From positions 1 to 45,022 of the forward strand of contig JAGHHZ010000007.1 of assembly GCA_017887425.1 (NCBI GenBank): a stretch of 45,022 nt of DNA, read 5' to 3'. The notes beneath the pieces were generated by a model. The model was not told the origin of the DNA and ran no database searches. It worked only from the letters and a program-made list of their open reading frames with translations. Of the stretch, positions 7,372 to 18,400 are shown in pieces. Position numbers and translations under genes: made by a program. Every line of letters begins with the position of its first letter. The stretch's first letter is position 1. Source of the DNA: Bacilli bacterium. Its GTDB lineage: Bacteria > Bacillota_I > Bacilli_A > RF39 > UBA660.

Positions 7372-8319
7372 ATGAATAACCAATGTTTACAAAATAGATA
7401 TGAACTATTTATCAGAGAATGTGCAAAAATGACTAATCAATATAATCAAGAAGTTATATTTTCCGTTTTACAGTGCGATGAAAATTTTCAAAAACAAGAA
7501 CTTTCTAAAACAATTAGTCAAATTAGCGAATTTTATGATTTAGAATACACCGGGAATGCAGATTATATTCATATTCCTAATTTTAATACTGTCTTTGAAA
7601 ATTATTTAAGATACCCTATTTTAATTGCTTATCAAATCAATGATAGACAAATAGATATTTTAGGAATGACAACAATTAAAGATTACCACAATATCGCTAA
7701 TATCAATCCTTATTATCCAATTAAAAATTCTTATTATTACGAAATCACAGGTTTAATAGCTAAGAAAAACAGTCCTGTTAAAGGAATTGGCAAACATTTA
7801 AATGAAGTAGCAACTATTGCTATTCGAGAGCATCAAAAATTATTTCCACAAGCTGAATTAGTATATGTCGCCGATTGTCGTAATTACCGTAGTGTCAATG
7901 CTGCTAAATATGGTTCTAGTTATGTACGACAACTAGACAATTCATCTACTCATGTTCGTTTAATTGGTTACTATACAGTAGTTGACGCTAATAATAATTT
8001 ATTAGAAGCCCCAACATTTGTTTTAAAGTTTGAGACAACCAAAGATTTACCTACAAAACAAGATATTATATTTAGCTATCAAATAAGTGATAATATGTTT
8101 GAAGATATGGAAACAGAAATTAGATCTAAATTAGCTGAATTCAGTATTAAAGATCCAATTAGAACAATCGACGAAGGGACCGGAATCGTTAACTTTTATG
8201 AATTAGAAGATAAATCTATTAATATCGATGATATTCAAATTATTACTAACCAAACTGATTTAGGTAATGACCGTATTCCAAAAACAAAAATATTAACAAA
8301 AAAGGCGGTGAATATATGA
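7372..8319 (+). CDS. GNAT-like protein under lysine-riboswitch control
   Basis: 315-aa protein without a clear family name. The middle part looks like a GNAT N-acyltransferase: beta-strand EITGLIAKK, then VKGIGKHLNEVATIAIREH resembling the acetyl-CoA-binding R/Q-x-x-G-x-G/A motif, then NYRSVNAAKYG resembling the C-terminal Asn/Tyr motif. The terminal ~100 residues show no recognisable motif. No signal peptide or membrane segment is seen. The upstream ATG at 7303 lies inside the terminator, and ATG 7372 has the ribosome binding site AAAGGAAG, so it is the start. It overlaps the next gene by 4 nt (ATGA). Riboswitch control suggests a link to lysine supply or lysine modification, but the substrate cannot be read. 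Confidence 0.55.
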   Translation: MNNQCLQNRYELFIRECAKMTNQYNQEVIFSVLQCDENFQKQELSKTISQISEFYDLEYTGNADYIHIPNFNTVFENYLRYPILIAYQINDRQIDILGMTTIKDYHNIANINPYYPIKNSYYYEITGLIAKKNSPVKGIGKHLNEVATIAIREHQKLFPQAELVYVADCRNYRSVNAAKYGSSYVRQLDNSSTHVRLIGYYTVVDANNNLLEAPTFVLKFETTKDLPTKQDIIFSYQISDNMFEDMETEIRSKLAEFSIKDPIRTIDEGTGIVNFYELEDKSINIDDIQIITNQTDLGNDRIPKTKILTKKAVNI

Positions 8320-9665
8320 GCACAATTAATTTCTTTAAAGATATAGCCAAAATACCAAGAGAATCAGGTAATGAAGAAAAAATAGCTAATTATCTTTGTG
8401 AATTTGCCCAAAAAAGAAATTTAGAATATTTTAAAGATTCTTATAACAATGTCTTAATTAAAAAGAAAACTAAAAATTCTAAACCAATTATTCTTCAAGC
8501 TCACACCGATATGGTTTGTGAAAAAGAAAAAGACTATCCTTTTGATTTTAAAAACGATAGTATTGAATTAATTATCGAAAATGGTTTTATAAAAGCTAAT
8601 AAAACAACTTTAGGAGCTGATAATGGTGTTGGTATTGCTCAAATATTAAATATATTAGATAGTGATATCAAAGCGAATATTGAAGCTGTTTTTACAGTCA
8701 GCGAAGAAACTTCAATGATTGGAGCTATTAACTTTGATACATCTTTATTAAAAGGAAAACATTTATTATCATTAGATGGATTCGAAGAAAAAACAATTAT
8801 TAATGAAAGTGCTTGTTTCTATGATTTAATAATTAAAAGTAATTATGACTATAATAGTAAATTTAACTATTATTATCAATTATCCATAAATGGATTATTA
8901 GGTGGTCACTCTGGATTTGATATTAATAAAAATAGAGGTAATTCAATAATTTTATTGGCTAATTTAATAAAAAAATTTAAAGATTTTAATTTAATTAATT
9001 TTTATGGTGGAACCAAATTTAATGTCATTCCAAATGAAGCAACTTGTGAATTTTATACTAATCTTTCTTTTGAAGAAATAAAAAAAATATGTACTAAATT
9101 TATTTCTGAACATAAAAATATTTTTCCAAGTTTAAATTATAAGATTGAAGTAATTAATCAAACAAAAGATTCGCTAGATAAAAAAGATAGTCAAAGTTTT
9201 ATAGACTTTCTTATTAATTTTCCTAACGAAGTAATTAATAGTTATAATAACTTCCCTACTACATCTTCTAATTTAGCTGTTATAAATCTTAAAAAACAAG
9301 AAATTAAAGTTGGTTTCCGTAGTTCTAGAGAAAAAGAAGAAAAAGCTTTTTTAGATAATTTAAAAGAATTATTAAATGAAAATAAATTTGAATTAATAAT
9401 TCATGGTCATCAACCAGGATTTGAAACAAAAAATTCTAAATTAATTGATGGATTATTGAAAACGTCTCCTTATGAAAATACTGTCGTTACTCCTGTTCAT
9501 ATAACAGTAGAATTAGGCTTTTTTAAAGAGAAAATCAAAGATTTAGAAGTTGCTATCATCTCACCTAATATCAAAGGAGCTCATTCAACTAACGAATGTG
9601 TTGAAATAGCCTCAATCGAAAGAACTGATAAATGGTTAAAAGATTTTATTAGTAATTACAATTAA
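8316..9665 (+). CDS. pepD: M20C family aminoacyl-histidine (Xaa-His) dipeptidase-like peptidase
   Basis: Di-zinc metallopeptidase of the PepD type. Metal and catalytic residues are in place: His and Asp in AHTDMV, bridging Asp in GADNGVG, catalytic Glu pair in SEET, Asp in SLDG, and the C-terminal His in GAHSTNE. About 450 aa, slightly shorter than E. coli PepD (485). There is no signal peptide, so it should act on imported di- and oligopeptides in the cytoplasm. It is translationally coupled to the GNAT-like gene and lies under the lysine riboswitch. A peptidase turned on at low lysine would free lysine from peptides; this is inference. True dipeptide specificity is unknown. Confidence 0.87.
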   Translation: MSTINFFKDIAKIPRESGNEEKIANYLCEFAQKRNLEYFKDSYNNVLIKKKTKNSKPIILQAHTDMVCEKEKDYPFDFKNDSIELIIENGFIKANKTTLGADNGVGIAQILNILDSDIKANIEAVFTVSEETSMIGAINFDTSLLKGKHLLSLDGFEEKTIINESACFYDLIIKSNYDYNSKFNYYYQLSINGLLGGHSGFDINKNRGNSIILLANLIKKFKDFNLINFYGGTKFNVIPNEATCEFYTNLSFEEIKKICTKFISEHKNIFPSLNYKIEVINQTKDSLDKKDSQSFIDFLINFPNEVINSYNNFPTTSSNLAVINLKKQEIKVGFRSSREKEEKAFLDNLKELLNENKFELIIHGHQPGFETKNSKLIDGLLKTSPYENTVVTPVHITVELGFFKEKIKDLEVAIISPNIKGAHSTNECVEIASIERTDKWLKDFISNYN

Positions 9666-9714
9666 TAGTAATTACTAATTTTTTTTAACATATACTTTTA
9701 TGAGGTTGATAATT

Positions 9715-10653
9715 ATGAACATTATAGATATAAGTTTTAATGAATTCGTTGGTAAAATTAAAAATATGACAATTGATGAAATATTTATTAATATGCAAAA
9801 TAAATTTCATCATATTCATCCGGATATTCAAAACTCTTTAGAAAATTATCTCAATAAATTTGACTATTGGGGAATTCTAGATAAAGAAAATAATAACTAT
9901 GCTGCTCTTTACTATAAAGCGGAAACTTTAAAAGAACACATCGATGATTTCATTTGGCTTTATAATAAACTAAATGACTATACTTCTAGAAAAATATTAT
10001 TTGCTATTTTAAATAACTGGTATCAATTTGATTTTGAAACATTAAAAGAATGTATGAATAATAATTTTAAACATTATTTTGATTTAAATCTAATTCCGAA
10101 TAGCGATTTTGAAATATTTGTTGATTTAGGAGCTTATACTGGCGATACAACTTTAGACTTTATTAATACTTATAATAATTATAAAAAAATATATTGTTAT
10201 GAAATAACGAAAGAAACAACAGCTATTTTGAAAAACACTTTAAGCAATTTTGATAATATCGTTTATAAAAATAAAGCAGTACTAGATAAAAATCAAACAC
10301 TATATTTAAAAGAAAGCCCTGTTAATGCATCAGCTAATCAAGTGGGCGATATTGGAACTGTTGAAGTAGAAGCTGTCGCTTTAGATAATGATATATTAGA
10401 AAGAATCGATATTCTTAAAATGGATATTGAAGGTTCTGAATACCAAGCACTAATGGGAGCTAAAAATCATATTAAAAATGATACACCAAAATTATTAATT
10501 TCTGTTTACCACAATAATGATGATTTATGGCGTATTCCAAAATTAATTGATGAATATAATAAAGACTATAATTATTATCTAAGATATTACGGTAATAATA
10601 TCTATCCTACAGAAATAGTTTTAATATGTACACCTAAACCAAGAATTTATTAA
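9715..10653 (+). CDS. FkbM family SAM-dependent methyltransferase
   Basis: The C-terminal half is a class I methyltransferase of the FkbM family. It has SAM motif I VDLGAYTGDTTLDF around residue 140, an acidic strand-2 end YCYEIT, and the FkbM hallmark DILKMDIEGSEYQALMGA. FkbM enzymes usually O-methylate sugars or secondary-metabolite hydroxyls. The N-terminal ~130 residues are helical and not recognised. ATG 9700 overlaps the ribosome binding site GAGGT, so ATG 9715 is preferred (312 aa). It follows pepD after about 50 nt without an obvious terminator, so it may be a third gene of the lysine operon. No glycosyltransferases are nearby to suggest a substrate. Confidence 0.82.
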   Translation: MNIIDISFNEFVGKIKNMTIDEIFINMQNKFHHIHPDIQNSLENYLNKFDYWGILDKENNNYAALYYKAETLKEHIDDFIWLYNKLNDYTSRKILFAILNNWYQFDFETLKECMNNNFKHYFDLNLIPNSDFEIFVDLGAYTGDTTLDFINTYNNYKKIYCYEITKETTAILKNTLSNFDNIVYKNKAVLDKNQTLYLKESPVNASANQVGDIGTVEVEAVALDNDILERIDILKMDIEGSEYQALMGAKNHIKNDTPKLLISVYHNNDDLWRIPKLIDEYNKDYNYYLRYYGNNIYPTEIVLICTPKPRIY

Positions 10654-10710
10654 AATTATATAAGTCATATTTTTAAAATTGATTACAAATATACAATACT
10701 AGTAAAAACT

Positions 10711-10738
10711 AAAAAGACAGATAAAACTGTCTCTTTTT
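10711..10738. terminator. Bidirectional terminator between the FkbM gene and arcD
   Basis: AAAAAGACAG / CTGTCTCTTTTT form a hairpin (10711-10720 with 10727-10738, one bulged base) with A- and T-runs on both sides. It serves the converging lysine and arc operons. Confidence 0.75.
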
Positions 10739-10759
10739 AATTTAACTACAATCAAAATC

Positions 10760-12217
10760 TTATAAAATCATCATTGCAACTGTTAAAATAACTATATTAA
10801 CTACCGCAATAGTAGCAACTATTTTAAGCGCAAATTTAAACCATGTTGCATATTCAACTTTAGCTAAAGCAAGTCCACCCATAATAGCACCACAAGTTGG
10901 TGTTATTAAATTAACTAAACCATTAGCAGCAACTAAAGTCATAATAGTTCCTTCAACGCTATATCCTAATTGATTTGCTAAAGGTCCTATTATTGGTGCT
11001 GATAAAGTTGCTAATCCAGAACTAGATGGAACCAATATAGATAATAACACATGTATTACATAATTAAATGGAGCAAATATAGTAATTGGAACATTTTCTA
11101 ATAAATTAGCTGCATTATAAATAATATAATTGTCTAAATATGTAGCTTGCATTAAAACAGAAGCACCACGAGCAATAGCAATAATTAAGATTACACCAAC
11201 CATATCATCAGCGCCATCAATAAATGTATCAACAAATTTTTTCTCGCCTGTTCTATTAACCAAACCAATAATTACTGACATAATCAAAAACCATAAAGCT
11301 GCTTCGTAGAAATACCATTGTCCTAATGAAGAACCTGTTAACCATCCTGTAAATTTAGTAAATATATCAATACCAAATTCTTCCCATGGAATAAAACCAA
11401 TTATCATTACTACAAAAGTTAAAGCAAATAACCATAATGTAATTTTTTGTTTGCTAGTTAATTTAACATTAGTAACATCAGTATCAGCATGAGCACCATA
11501 CTCTTCTTCCATATTCTTTCTTTCTCTCAAAGATAAGAATGTAGAACCTTTTTTCTTAATAACTTTTCTGGCATATGCCATAACAAATAAAATTGAAATA
11601 ATTAATGTTGTAAGCCATAAAATAACACCGATTCCAATAATCAATCCTTGATTAACAACTACCCCCTCTGGCAAGGCACTAACTGCTGCACCTACTGCAA
11701 AAGGATTAATAGTTGAACCCAAAACACCTGAGCCAGCACCTAATAAAACAATAGCTGATGCGACAATCGTATCCATACCAGCCATAACCATAGTTGCTGA
11801 TAATAAAGCATAAAAGCCAACTGTTTCTTCTAGCATTCCGTATGTAGTACCACCAATTGAAAAAATAAACATTAAAATCGGAATTAAAACTAACTCGTGA
11901 CCTTTTAATTTTTTAACTAAAACTTTAATACCCGTTTCTAAAGCTTCAGTTCGAGCGACAATCGCTAAAAATCCTCCTAAAATAAGAACGAAAATACATA
12001 CATCAATTGCATTTTCAAAACCTAATATTGGTGATAATAAAATCTCTGATAATGTTGCACCAACAACTCCACTACCATTTACAATTTCTTCAACTCCCTC
12101 AGCATTCGTTACAAATTCTGCTTTAGGTAGAAAATGTGAAACAATCCCTAAAACAAATATTAATATAAAAATAATTGAAAACGCTGTTAAAAAGCCTTTT
12201 CTTTTTTTCTTTGCCAT
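10760..12217 (-). CDS. arcD: YfcC/ArcD-type arginine-ornithine antiporter (putative)
   Basis: Polytopic membrane protein of 485 aa with about 12 hydrophobic segments, belonging to the YfcC/DcuC-like family. Recognisable stretches are ILGGFLAIVARTEALETGI, SIGGTTYGMLEE and LGSTINPFAVGAA in the N-terminal half and VPSSSGLATLSAPIIGPL with LITPTCGAIMGG in the C-terminal half. Members encoded in arginine deiminase operons exchange arginine for ornithine; the operon position here is the evidence for that role, since the family also contains carriers of other substrates. Last gene of the arc operon, 1 nt after arcC. Confidence 0.82.
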   Translation of the reverse strand: MAKKKRKGFLTAFSIIFILIFVLGIVSHFLPKAEFVTNAEGVEEIVNGSGVVGATLSEILLSPILGFENAIDVCIFVLILGGFLAIVARTEALETGIKVLVKKLKGHELVLIPILMFIFSIGGTTYGMLEETVGFYALLSATMVMAGMDTIVASAIVLLGAGSGVLGSTINPFAVGAAVSALPEGVVVNQGLIIGIGVILWLTTLIISILFVMAYARKVIKKKGSTFLSLRERKNMEEEYGAHADTDVTNVKLTSKQKITLWLFALTFVVMIIGFIPWEEFGIDIFTKFTGWLTGSSLGQWYFYEAALWFLIMSVIIGLVNRTGEKKFVDTFIDGADDMVGVILIIAIARGASVLMQATYLDNYIIYNAANLLENVPITIFAPFNYVIHVLLSILVPSSSGLATLSAPIIGPLANQLGYSVEGTIMTLVAANGLVNLITPTCGAIMGGLALAKVEYATWFKFALKIVATIAVVNIVILTVAMMIL

Positions 12218-12218
12218 A

Positions 12219-13160
12219 TTAATCTCCCTTTCTTACAATAATCGTGCCCGTTTTGCCTAACAAAGCATCTTTAACTTTACCTAATGATGTAATAATAGCT
12301 TGTCCATTTTTTTTATGAGTTATATAATCTAGGCATGCCTCAATTTTTGGAAGCATACTTCCTTTTTTAAACTCATCATTTTTAATATATTCTTTAGCTT
12401 GCTTAACAGTTAATAAATCTAATTTTTGTTCATTTTCTTTACCAAAATTAATACAAACTTTATCAACTGCAGTCAAAATTAAAAATATATCAGCATCCAA
12501 ACTAATAGCTAGTTTAGCACTTGTTTTATCTTTATCAATAACCGCATCGATTCCTTTAAAACCACTTTTTGTTTTAACAATCGGAATTCCCCCACCACCA
12601 GCAGCAATTACAATATTTCTTTTAGAAACTAAATCTTTTATTACTTTAGATTCAATTATTTTTAAAGGTTCAGGACTAGCAATTACTCTTCTAAAACCAC
12701 GTCCAGCATCCTCTTTAAAAATATAACCTTTTTCTTTACTAATTTGTTCAGCTTCTTCTTTTGTATAAAAACTACCAATAGGTTTAGTTGGATTTTTAAA
12801 TGCAATATCTTTAGCGTCAACTAATACTTGAGTTATTACTGTTATACAGTTTCTTCGCATATTTCTTTTTAACAATTCTTTTTGAATTGATTGTTGTAAA
12901 TGATAACCAATATAACCTTGACTCATCGCACCACATTCAGCAAATGGCATATCAGGAGTATCAACTTCTTCATGAGCTACTTGCATTGCTAAATTGATCA
13001 TTCCTACTTGGGGACCATTACCATGTGTTATAACTACTTCATAACCATCTTCAATGATATCGACAATATTTTTAGCTGTTTTTTTAATTAAGTCTAATTG
13101 TTCTTCTGGCGTATTACCTAATGCATTACCGCCTAATGCAATAACTATCTTTCTTTTCAT
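12219..13160 (-). CDS. arcC: Carbamate kinase
   Basis: Converts carbamoyl phosphate and ADP into carbamate and ATP, the energy-yielding step of the arginine deiminase pathway. Family signatures are ALGGNALG at the N-terminus, [17 protein letters not shown] and the Lys-containing [10 protein letters not shown] loop. 313 aa is the normal length. The start codon overlaps the upstream TGA (ATGA), so translation is coupled to the ornithine carbamoyltransferase that supplies its substrate. Confidence 0.96.
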   Translation of the reverse strand: MKRKIVIALGGNALGNTPEEQLDLIKKTAKNIVDIIEDGYEVVITHGNGPQVGMINLAMQVAHEEVDTPDMPFAECGAMSQGYIGYHLQQSIQKELLKRNMRRNCITVITQVLVDAKDIAFKNPTKPIGSFYTKEEAEQISKEKGYIFKEDAGRGFRRVIASPEPLKIIESKVIKDLVSKRNIVIAAGGGGIPIVKTKSGFKGIDAVIDKDKTSAKLAISLDADIFLILTAVDKVCINFGKENEQKLDLLTVKQAKEYIKNDEFKKGSMLPKIEACLDYITHKKNGQAIITSLGKVKDALLGKTGTIIVRKGD

Positions 13161-14146
13161 TTATATAGAGTTGCAAACATAACAGCTTTAATCGTATGCA
13201 ATCTATTTTCAGCTTGATCAAACACTTTAGATTGCTTAGACTCAAAGACTTCGTTAGTTACTTCCATTTCTTTCAAACCAAATTTTTCATTAATCTCTTG
13301 ACCTATTGTCGTTTTTAAATCATGAAATGATGGTAAACAATGTAAAAATATAGCATTTTCATTAGCTAAACTTAATAATTCTTTGTTAACTTGATATGGT
13401 TTTAATAAATTAATTCTTTCTTCCCAAATACTTGCATCTTCTCCCATGGAAACCCAAACATCAGTATATAAAACATCCGCATTTTTTACAGCTTCTTTTG
13501 GGGCATCAATAAATTCAACTTTAGAATCATATTTTTTAGCAAATTCTTTACATTCATCAATCAATTCTTTTTTTGGCATTAATTCTTTTGGTGAACAACA
13601 AACAAAATTAATACCCAATTTTGAACAAACAACCATTAATGAATTAGCTACATTATTTCTTCCGTCACCCAAGAAAACTAATTTTTTACCACGAATACTA
13701 CCAAAATTTTCCATCATTGTCATGATATCAGCTAACATTTGTGTCGGATGAAATTCATTAGTTAGTCCATTCCAAACAGGAACTTTAGAATATTTCGCCA
13801 ATTCTTCTACAATTTTTTGATCAAAGCCACGATATTCAATTCCATCATACATTCTAGATAATACTCTAGCTGTATCTTCAATACTTTCCTTCTTTCCCAT
13901 CTGAGAACCGGTTGGACCTAAATAAGTTACTCCCATACCTAAATCATATGCACCTACTTCAAAGGCACATCTTGTTCTAGTTGAATCTTTTTCAAACAAT
14001 AAAACAACATTTTTTCCTTTTAAATAAGCATGATTCTTATGTTCTTTCTTTTTATTTTTGAAAAGAATTGCTAGTTTAATTAAATAAATTATTTCTTCTG
14101 GGGTATAATCAATTAGTTTTAAAAAATCTCTCCCATAGAAATTCAT
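13157..14146 (-). CDS. arcB: Ornithine carbamoyltransferase, catabolic
   Basis: Splits citrulline with phosphate into ornithine and carbamoyl phosphate in this pathway. The carbamoyl-phosphate-binding motif [10 protein letters not shown] (STRTR), FHPTQMLAD and the HCLPSF motif with the catalytic Cys are all present, and the ornithine loop region (WVSMGED) is clear. 329 aa, typical. The catabolic role is assigned from its place between arcA and arcC; the sequence alone does not separate it from an anabolic ArgF. It starts one base after arcA. Confidence 0.95.
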   Translation of the reverse strand: MNFYGRDFLKLIDYTPEEIIYLIKLAILFKNKKKEHKNHAYLKGKNVVLLFEKDSTRTRCAFEVGAYDLGMGVTYLGPTGSQMGKKESIEDTARVLSRMYDGIEYRGFDQKIVEELAKYSKVPVWNGLTNEFHPTQMLADIMTMMENFGSIRGKKLVFLGDGRNNVANSLMVVCSKLGINFVCCSPKELMPKKELIDECKEFAKKYDSKVEFIDAPKEAVKNADVLYTDVWVSMGEDASIWEERINLLKPYQVNKELLSLANENAIFLHCLPSFHDLKTTIGQEINEKFGLKEMEVTNEVFESKQSKVFDQAENRLHTIKAVMFATLYK

Positions 14147-14147
14147 T

Positions 14148-15389
14148 TTACATCTCCCTTTCTAACGGCATACTCATACATCTTGGACCACCACGTCCTC
14201 TTGATAGTTCTGCGCTTGGCATTTCTAATACTTTAATACCATGTTCTTTTAAAACCTTATTTGTTTCTTCATTACGGTCATAGACAATAACTACTCCTGG
14301 AGCAATGCATAACGTATTAGAACCATCGTTCCATTGTTCCCTTTCTGATGCGATTTTATCACCACCAGCACATGGTATAAGAGTGATTTTTCTTTCTAGA
14401 TAGTGTGATAAAATATTCTCCAACGAATCATTTATCTCTTTAACATTTAAATCTTCATCACTATCAGGTATATCACCTTCTGTTATTTCAAAAACTTGTA
14501 ATGTATCCATTATTCCAGGATGATATGTAAATTTATCATAATCAATTTGGGTAAAAACTGTATCCAAATGCATAAATGCTCGACTATTTGGAATATTAAA
14601 AGCTAAAATTGTATCAATTTTGCAAGATTTATCTTTAAATAAATTTTTAGCTAATTGATCAATAGCTTCTGGACAAGTTCTTTGCGAATAACCAATCGCT
14701 ATAATATGTTCATTTAAATTTAAGACATCACCACCTTCAATATGGTGCGGTAAATAGCGATCATAATAAAGTGATAATTGATCTTTAAACTCTGGATGAT
14801 ATTCAAAAATATATTCCGCATAAATTGTCTCTCGATTTCTTGTAACTGAATACATTTTATTTAAAGACACTCCATTTCCAATACTAGCAAAAGGATCTCT
14901 TGTAAAATATAAATTAGGCATTGGTTTAGCTAAAAATTTAGATTCTTCGCTTACTAAATCAACTAAAGATTTTTCAATTTCTCTTTTTTCCCGATCTAAC
15001 TCACCAATTTGAATGCCTTCCATTGTTTTTAAAACTAGTTCTTTCATATCTTCTATATTATCTAAATATTCATACACTAGATTTTTATATTTTGGTGTTC
15101 TAATACCTGCTTCATAAATAAATTGTTTTAAAAACCTCTCTTTAATGCCTGGATTAAACATTAAAACTTCTGTCATCAAATCTTCTAAATAGACAACCTC
15201 AACACCATTTTCTTTTAAAATTCTAGCAAATTCATCATGTTCTTTTTGAGCGACTGGTAAATATGGAATATCATCAAATAATAACTCACTTAATGTATCA
15301 GGAGTTAAATTAAGTAATTCCTTACCTGGACGATGTAATAAAACTTTTTTTAATTTTTTAATTTCACTATCAACTTTAATAGCGTACAT
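14148..15389 (-). CDS. arcA: Arginine deiminase
   Basis: Hydrolyses arginine to citrulline and ammonia, giving ATP through ArcC and acid tolerance through ammonia. Guanidino-modifying-enzyme motifs are intact: [22 protein letters not shown] with the catalytic His and acidic residues, LDTVFTQID, and the nucleophile Cys in [10 protein letters not shown]. 413 aa, full length. The first gene of arcABCD with a strong ribosome binding site (AAAGGGG). The start is fixed by the conserved N-terminus ([18 protein letters not shown]) following closely. Confidence 0.97.
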   Translation of the reverse strand: MYAIKVDSEIKKLKKVLLHRPGKELLNLTPDTLSELLFDDIPYLPVAQKEHDEFARILKENGVEVVYLEDLMTEVLMFNPGIKERFLKQFIYEAGIRTPKYKNLVYEYLDNIEDMKELVLKTMEGIQIGELDREKREIEKSLVDLVSEESKFLAKPMPNLYFTRDPFASIGNGVSLNKMYSVTRNRETIYAEYIFEYHPEFKDQLSLYYDRYLPHHIEGGDVLNLNEHIIAIGYSQRTCPEAIDQLAKNLFKDKSCKIDTILAFNIPNSRAFMHLDTVFTQIDYDKFTYHPGIMDTLQVFEITEGDIPDSDEDLNVKEINDSLENILSHYLERKITLIPCAGGDKIASEREQWNDGSNTLCIAPGVVIVYDRNEETNKVLKEHGIKVLEMPSAELSRGRGGPRCMSMPLEREM

Positions 15390-15424
15390 ACTATTCCCCT
15401 TTCAATATTCTTATATCTAATATA

Positions 15425-15453
15425 ATAATAACATTTATAATGAAAAAAGTAAA
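15425..15453 (-). promoter_or_regulatory. Promoter of the arc operon
   Basis: TTTACT (15453-15448), 17-bp spacer, TATTAT (15430-15425). No convincing ArgR box is seen. Confidence 0.6.
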
Positions 15454-15461
15454 TTATAAAA

Positions 15462-18400
15462 TTATATTATTGTTAAAAATTTAGAATCTATTATCGAATA
15501 CAAATATAAATTAACTTTTTTATTAGATTTGCTTTCAATAAAATTTTTATAACCTGTTAATTGTTCAACGTATTTTTTATCATCGATGTTTTTTAGTTTG
15601 TAATCGATTATATCGATATGATCATCATACTCTAACATTAAATCGATAATACCATGGTATTTTATATCATCTTTAATATACATAAATTCATATTCTTTAA
15701 ATATTTTGGCATCTTGATAATTTTTTAAAATATCACTCTTTAAAAAATTACTAATTTTTTCTTGATAAAATTTATTTTCTAAATTTATTTCTTTATTAAA
15801 ATCTAAATTTTCTAATAGTTCATGAAATTCCGTTCCAAATTTTAATAATTTTTTCTTATCTTTAGTAATTACTTCGTTTATTTTCTTAGAAAAATTACTT
15901 TCTTTAATTTCTTCATTTTCAACAATTATATTTTCTACATTTAATTTTTCAAGTTCAAAAATATCATAATTATTTTCTTTAATCAAATTATAATCTTTTG
16001 TTAAATTAAGAACATCAACTTTAATTAGGTATTTTTCCAAGCGATTCTTTATTGAATTGATAATATCTAAAAAACTACGATACTGTTCTTTAATATCATT
16101 TTTTAATACTAACTCTTTATTAAAACTATTTATTTCACTATAAGGTATAACCATAATCATTTTCTCTTTAGCTCGAGTCAAAGCCACATAAAATAATCTT
16201 ATTTTTTCAGAGATTTCTTCTTTAATATAATCTTCTTTAATTAATGTTTTATATATAGTATTACCTATTCCTTCATCAAAATATGGAGTAACTATTCCAT
16301 ATTTATTACTATATAAAAATTTTTCATTTAATTCTCTTATATTAAAACTTTTGTACATATTGGCAAAATAACAAATATGATATTCTAATCCTTTAGATTT
16401 ATGAATTGTCATTATTTTAACAGCATCGCCTAAATCATTATTAATTTGATATTTCATTTGATAATTTTCCCTAATCATTTTATCTAGATGATTAGAAAAT
16501 AAAATAATATCATAATCGGTCAAATTATTAGCCATATCGATAATTTGATCTACTTTAATTAAACTCGCTTCAATATTACCGATTGTAATTAATTTTTCAT
16601 AAAAACTAAACTTTTCTAAAATCTCATTAATTACATAAGAAGGACTAAAATCAATTGATATTTCCTTAGCTTTTTTAAATAAATCACTATCATAATAATT
16701 TTTATTTAAAAAATATTTAAAAATAACGTCATCCTTTTCATTATAAATAAAACTTCGCATAATACTTATAAATAAATATCTAAAATCACTATCATATTCT
16801 TTATTGTTAACTTTTATAACAAACTTAATCAAATTATTTAAAACATAAATATCTTGGTCATTATTCATTTTTTCTTCTTTTAAAATATTTAAAGGTATTT
16901 GATGATATTCAAAAATTTTCTTAAACAAATCAAAATTAGCAGAACGGTCTAATAAAATAACAAAATCGCTATAACGAGCTTTCCTTAATACTAATTCATC
17001 TTTATCAAATACTTGATAATTGTTATCTATCTTATTTTTAATGTCATTAGCAATTAAGAAACACTCTACTTCATCTTTACTAAAATTGTTATTATTATTT
17101 TCATACTCTAATATTTCAAGGTCATAATCTTGTTTAGTTGCTCCTTCATTGATATAAGCATTATTTCCAAATACCATCTGATGAGTTTTTAAATAATCAG
17201 CACCACCAATATCATCATTCATGATTAAATTAAAAATCAAATTAATATCATCTAAAACTTCTTTTCTTGAACGAAAGTTTTTATTTAAATCAATTTTAAT
17301 ACCACCAATTTCTTTAGAATAACTATCATACTTATTTTTAAAGATATTGGGATTAGCATTTCTAAACCGATATATCGATTGCTTAATATCACCAACCATA
17401 TAAACATTATTAGAAGAAATATATTTAATAAATTCTTCTTGTAAATCATTAGTATCTTGATATTCATCAATCATAATTTCTTTAAAGCTGTTTTTTAATT
17501 CTAAAGCTATATGCGGATGTTCCTTAACTATTTTAATCGCAAGTAATGCGATATCAGTAAATTCATATAAATCATTTTGATATTTATAATAATTAATTTT
17601 TTTAGTTAACTTTAAAATAATATCAATTATTACTTTGACATAATCTTTTGTTTTTAAAATTGTATCTTTTATATTATCAATATTTTCATAGCTGCATAAA
17701 TCATTAATACTTTTGATTTTTTTATTGAGTTTATCTTTGATTTTTTTAGTTTCATCTAAGGAACCACGAGGTAAAGGTGGGAGTTTTAAATTTGAGTTAA
17801 TTTTAATTTCATCATATGTAACACTACTTAAAAGTGGGTTTATTGATTCATATAATTTGTTTAAATATTCACTATCTATATAATCACTTAATTCTGTTAT
17901 AATATCTTCAAGTGATAAAACTTGTTTTTTAATATAAATTAAATAAGAATTGATATCTTTATTAATATCACTAAATTGATAATTTTTTAAATAATCAATC
18001 TTATCGATTAACATATCTAATTTATCACTTATATTTAAAATTTGGTTTCTAATTTCCTTATCATCTTTAACACAAAAATCACTAATTAATTTTTTAAAAT
18101 CATTATCATTTCGATATTTTTCTTCAAATATTTCATCTAAAAATTCTTCTTTTTTTATTTTGACAACTGATTCCTCAATAATATTTACATCTTTTGATAC
18201 ATTGATTAAATAATGATATTTCTTAACAATCGATAAAGCAAAACTATCAAACGTAGTAATATAAGCCGCATCGATCATATCTAATTCTTGAACTAAATTT
18301 TCTTTTTTTATTTTCTTTCTAATTCGTTCTTTCATTTCACTAGCTGCAGCTTTAGTGAAAGTTAAAATAAGTAGTTCGTTAATATGAATCCCTTGTTTTA

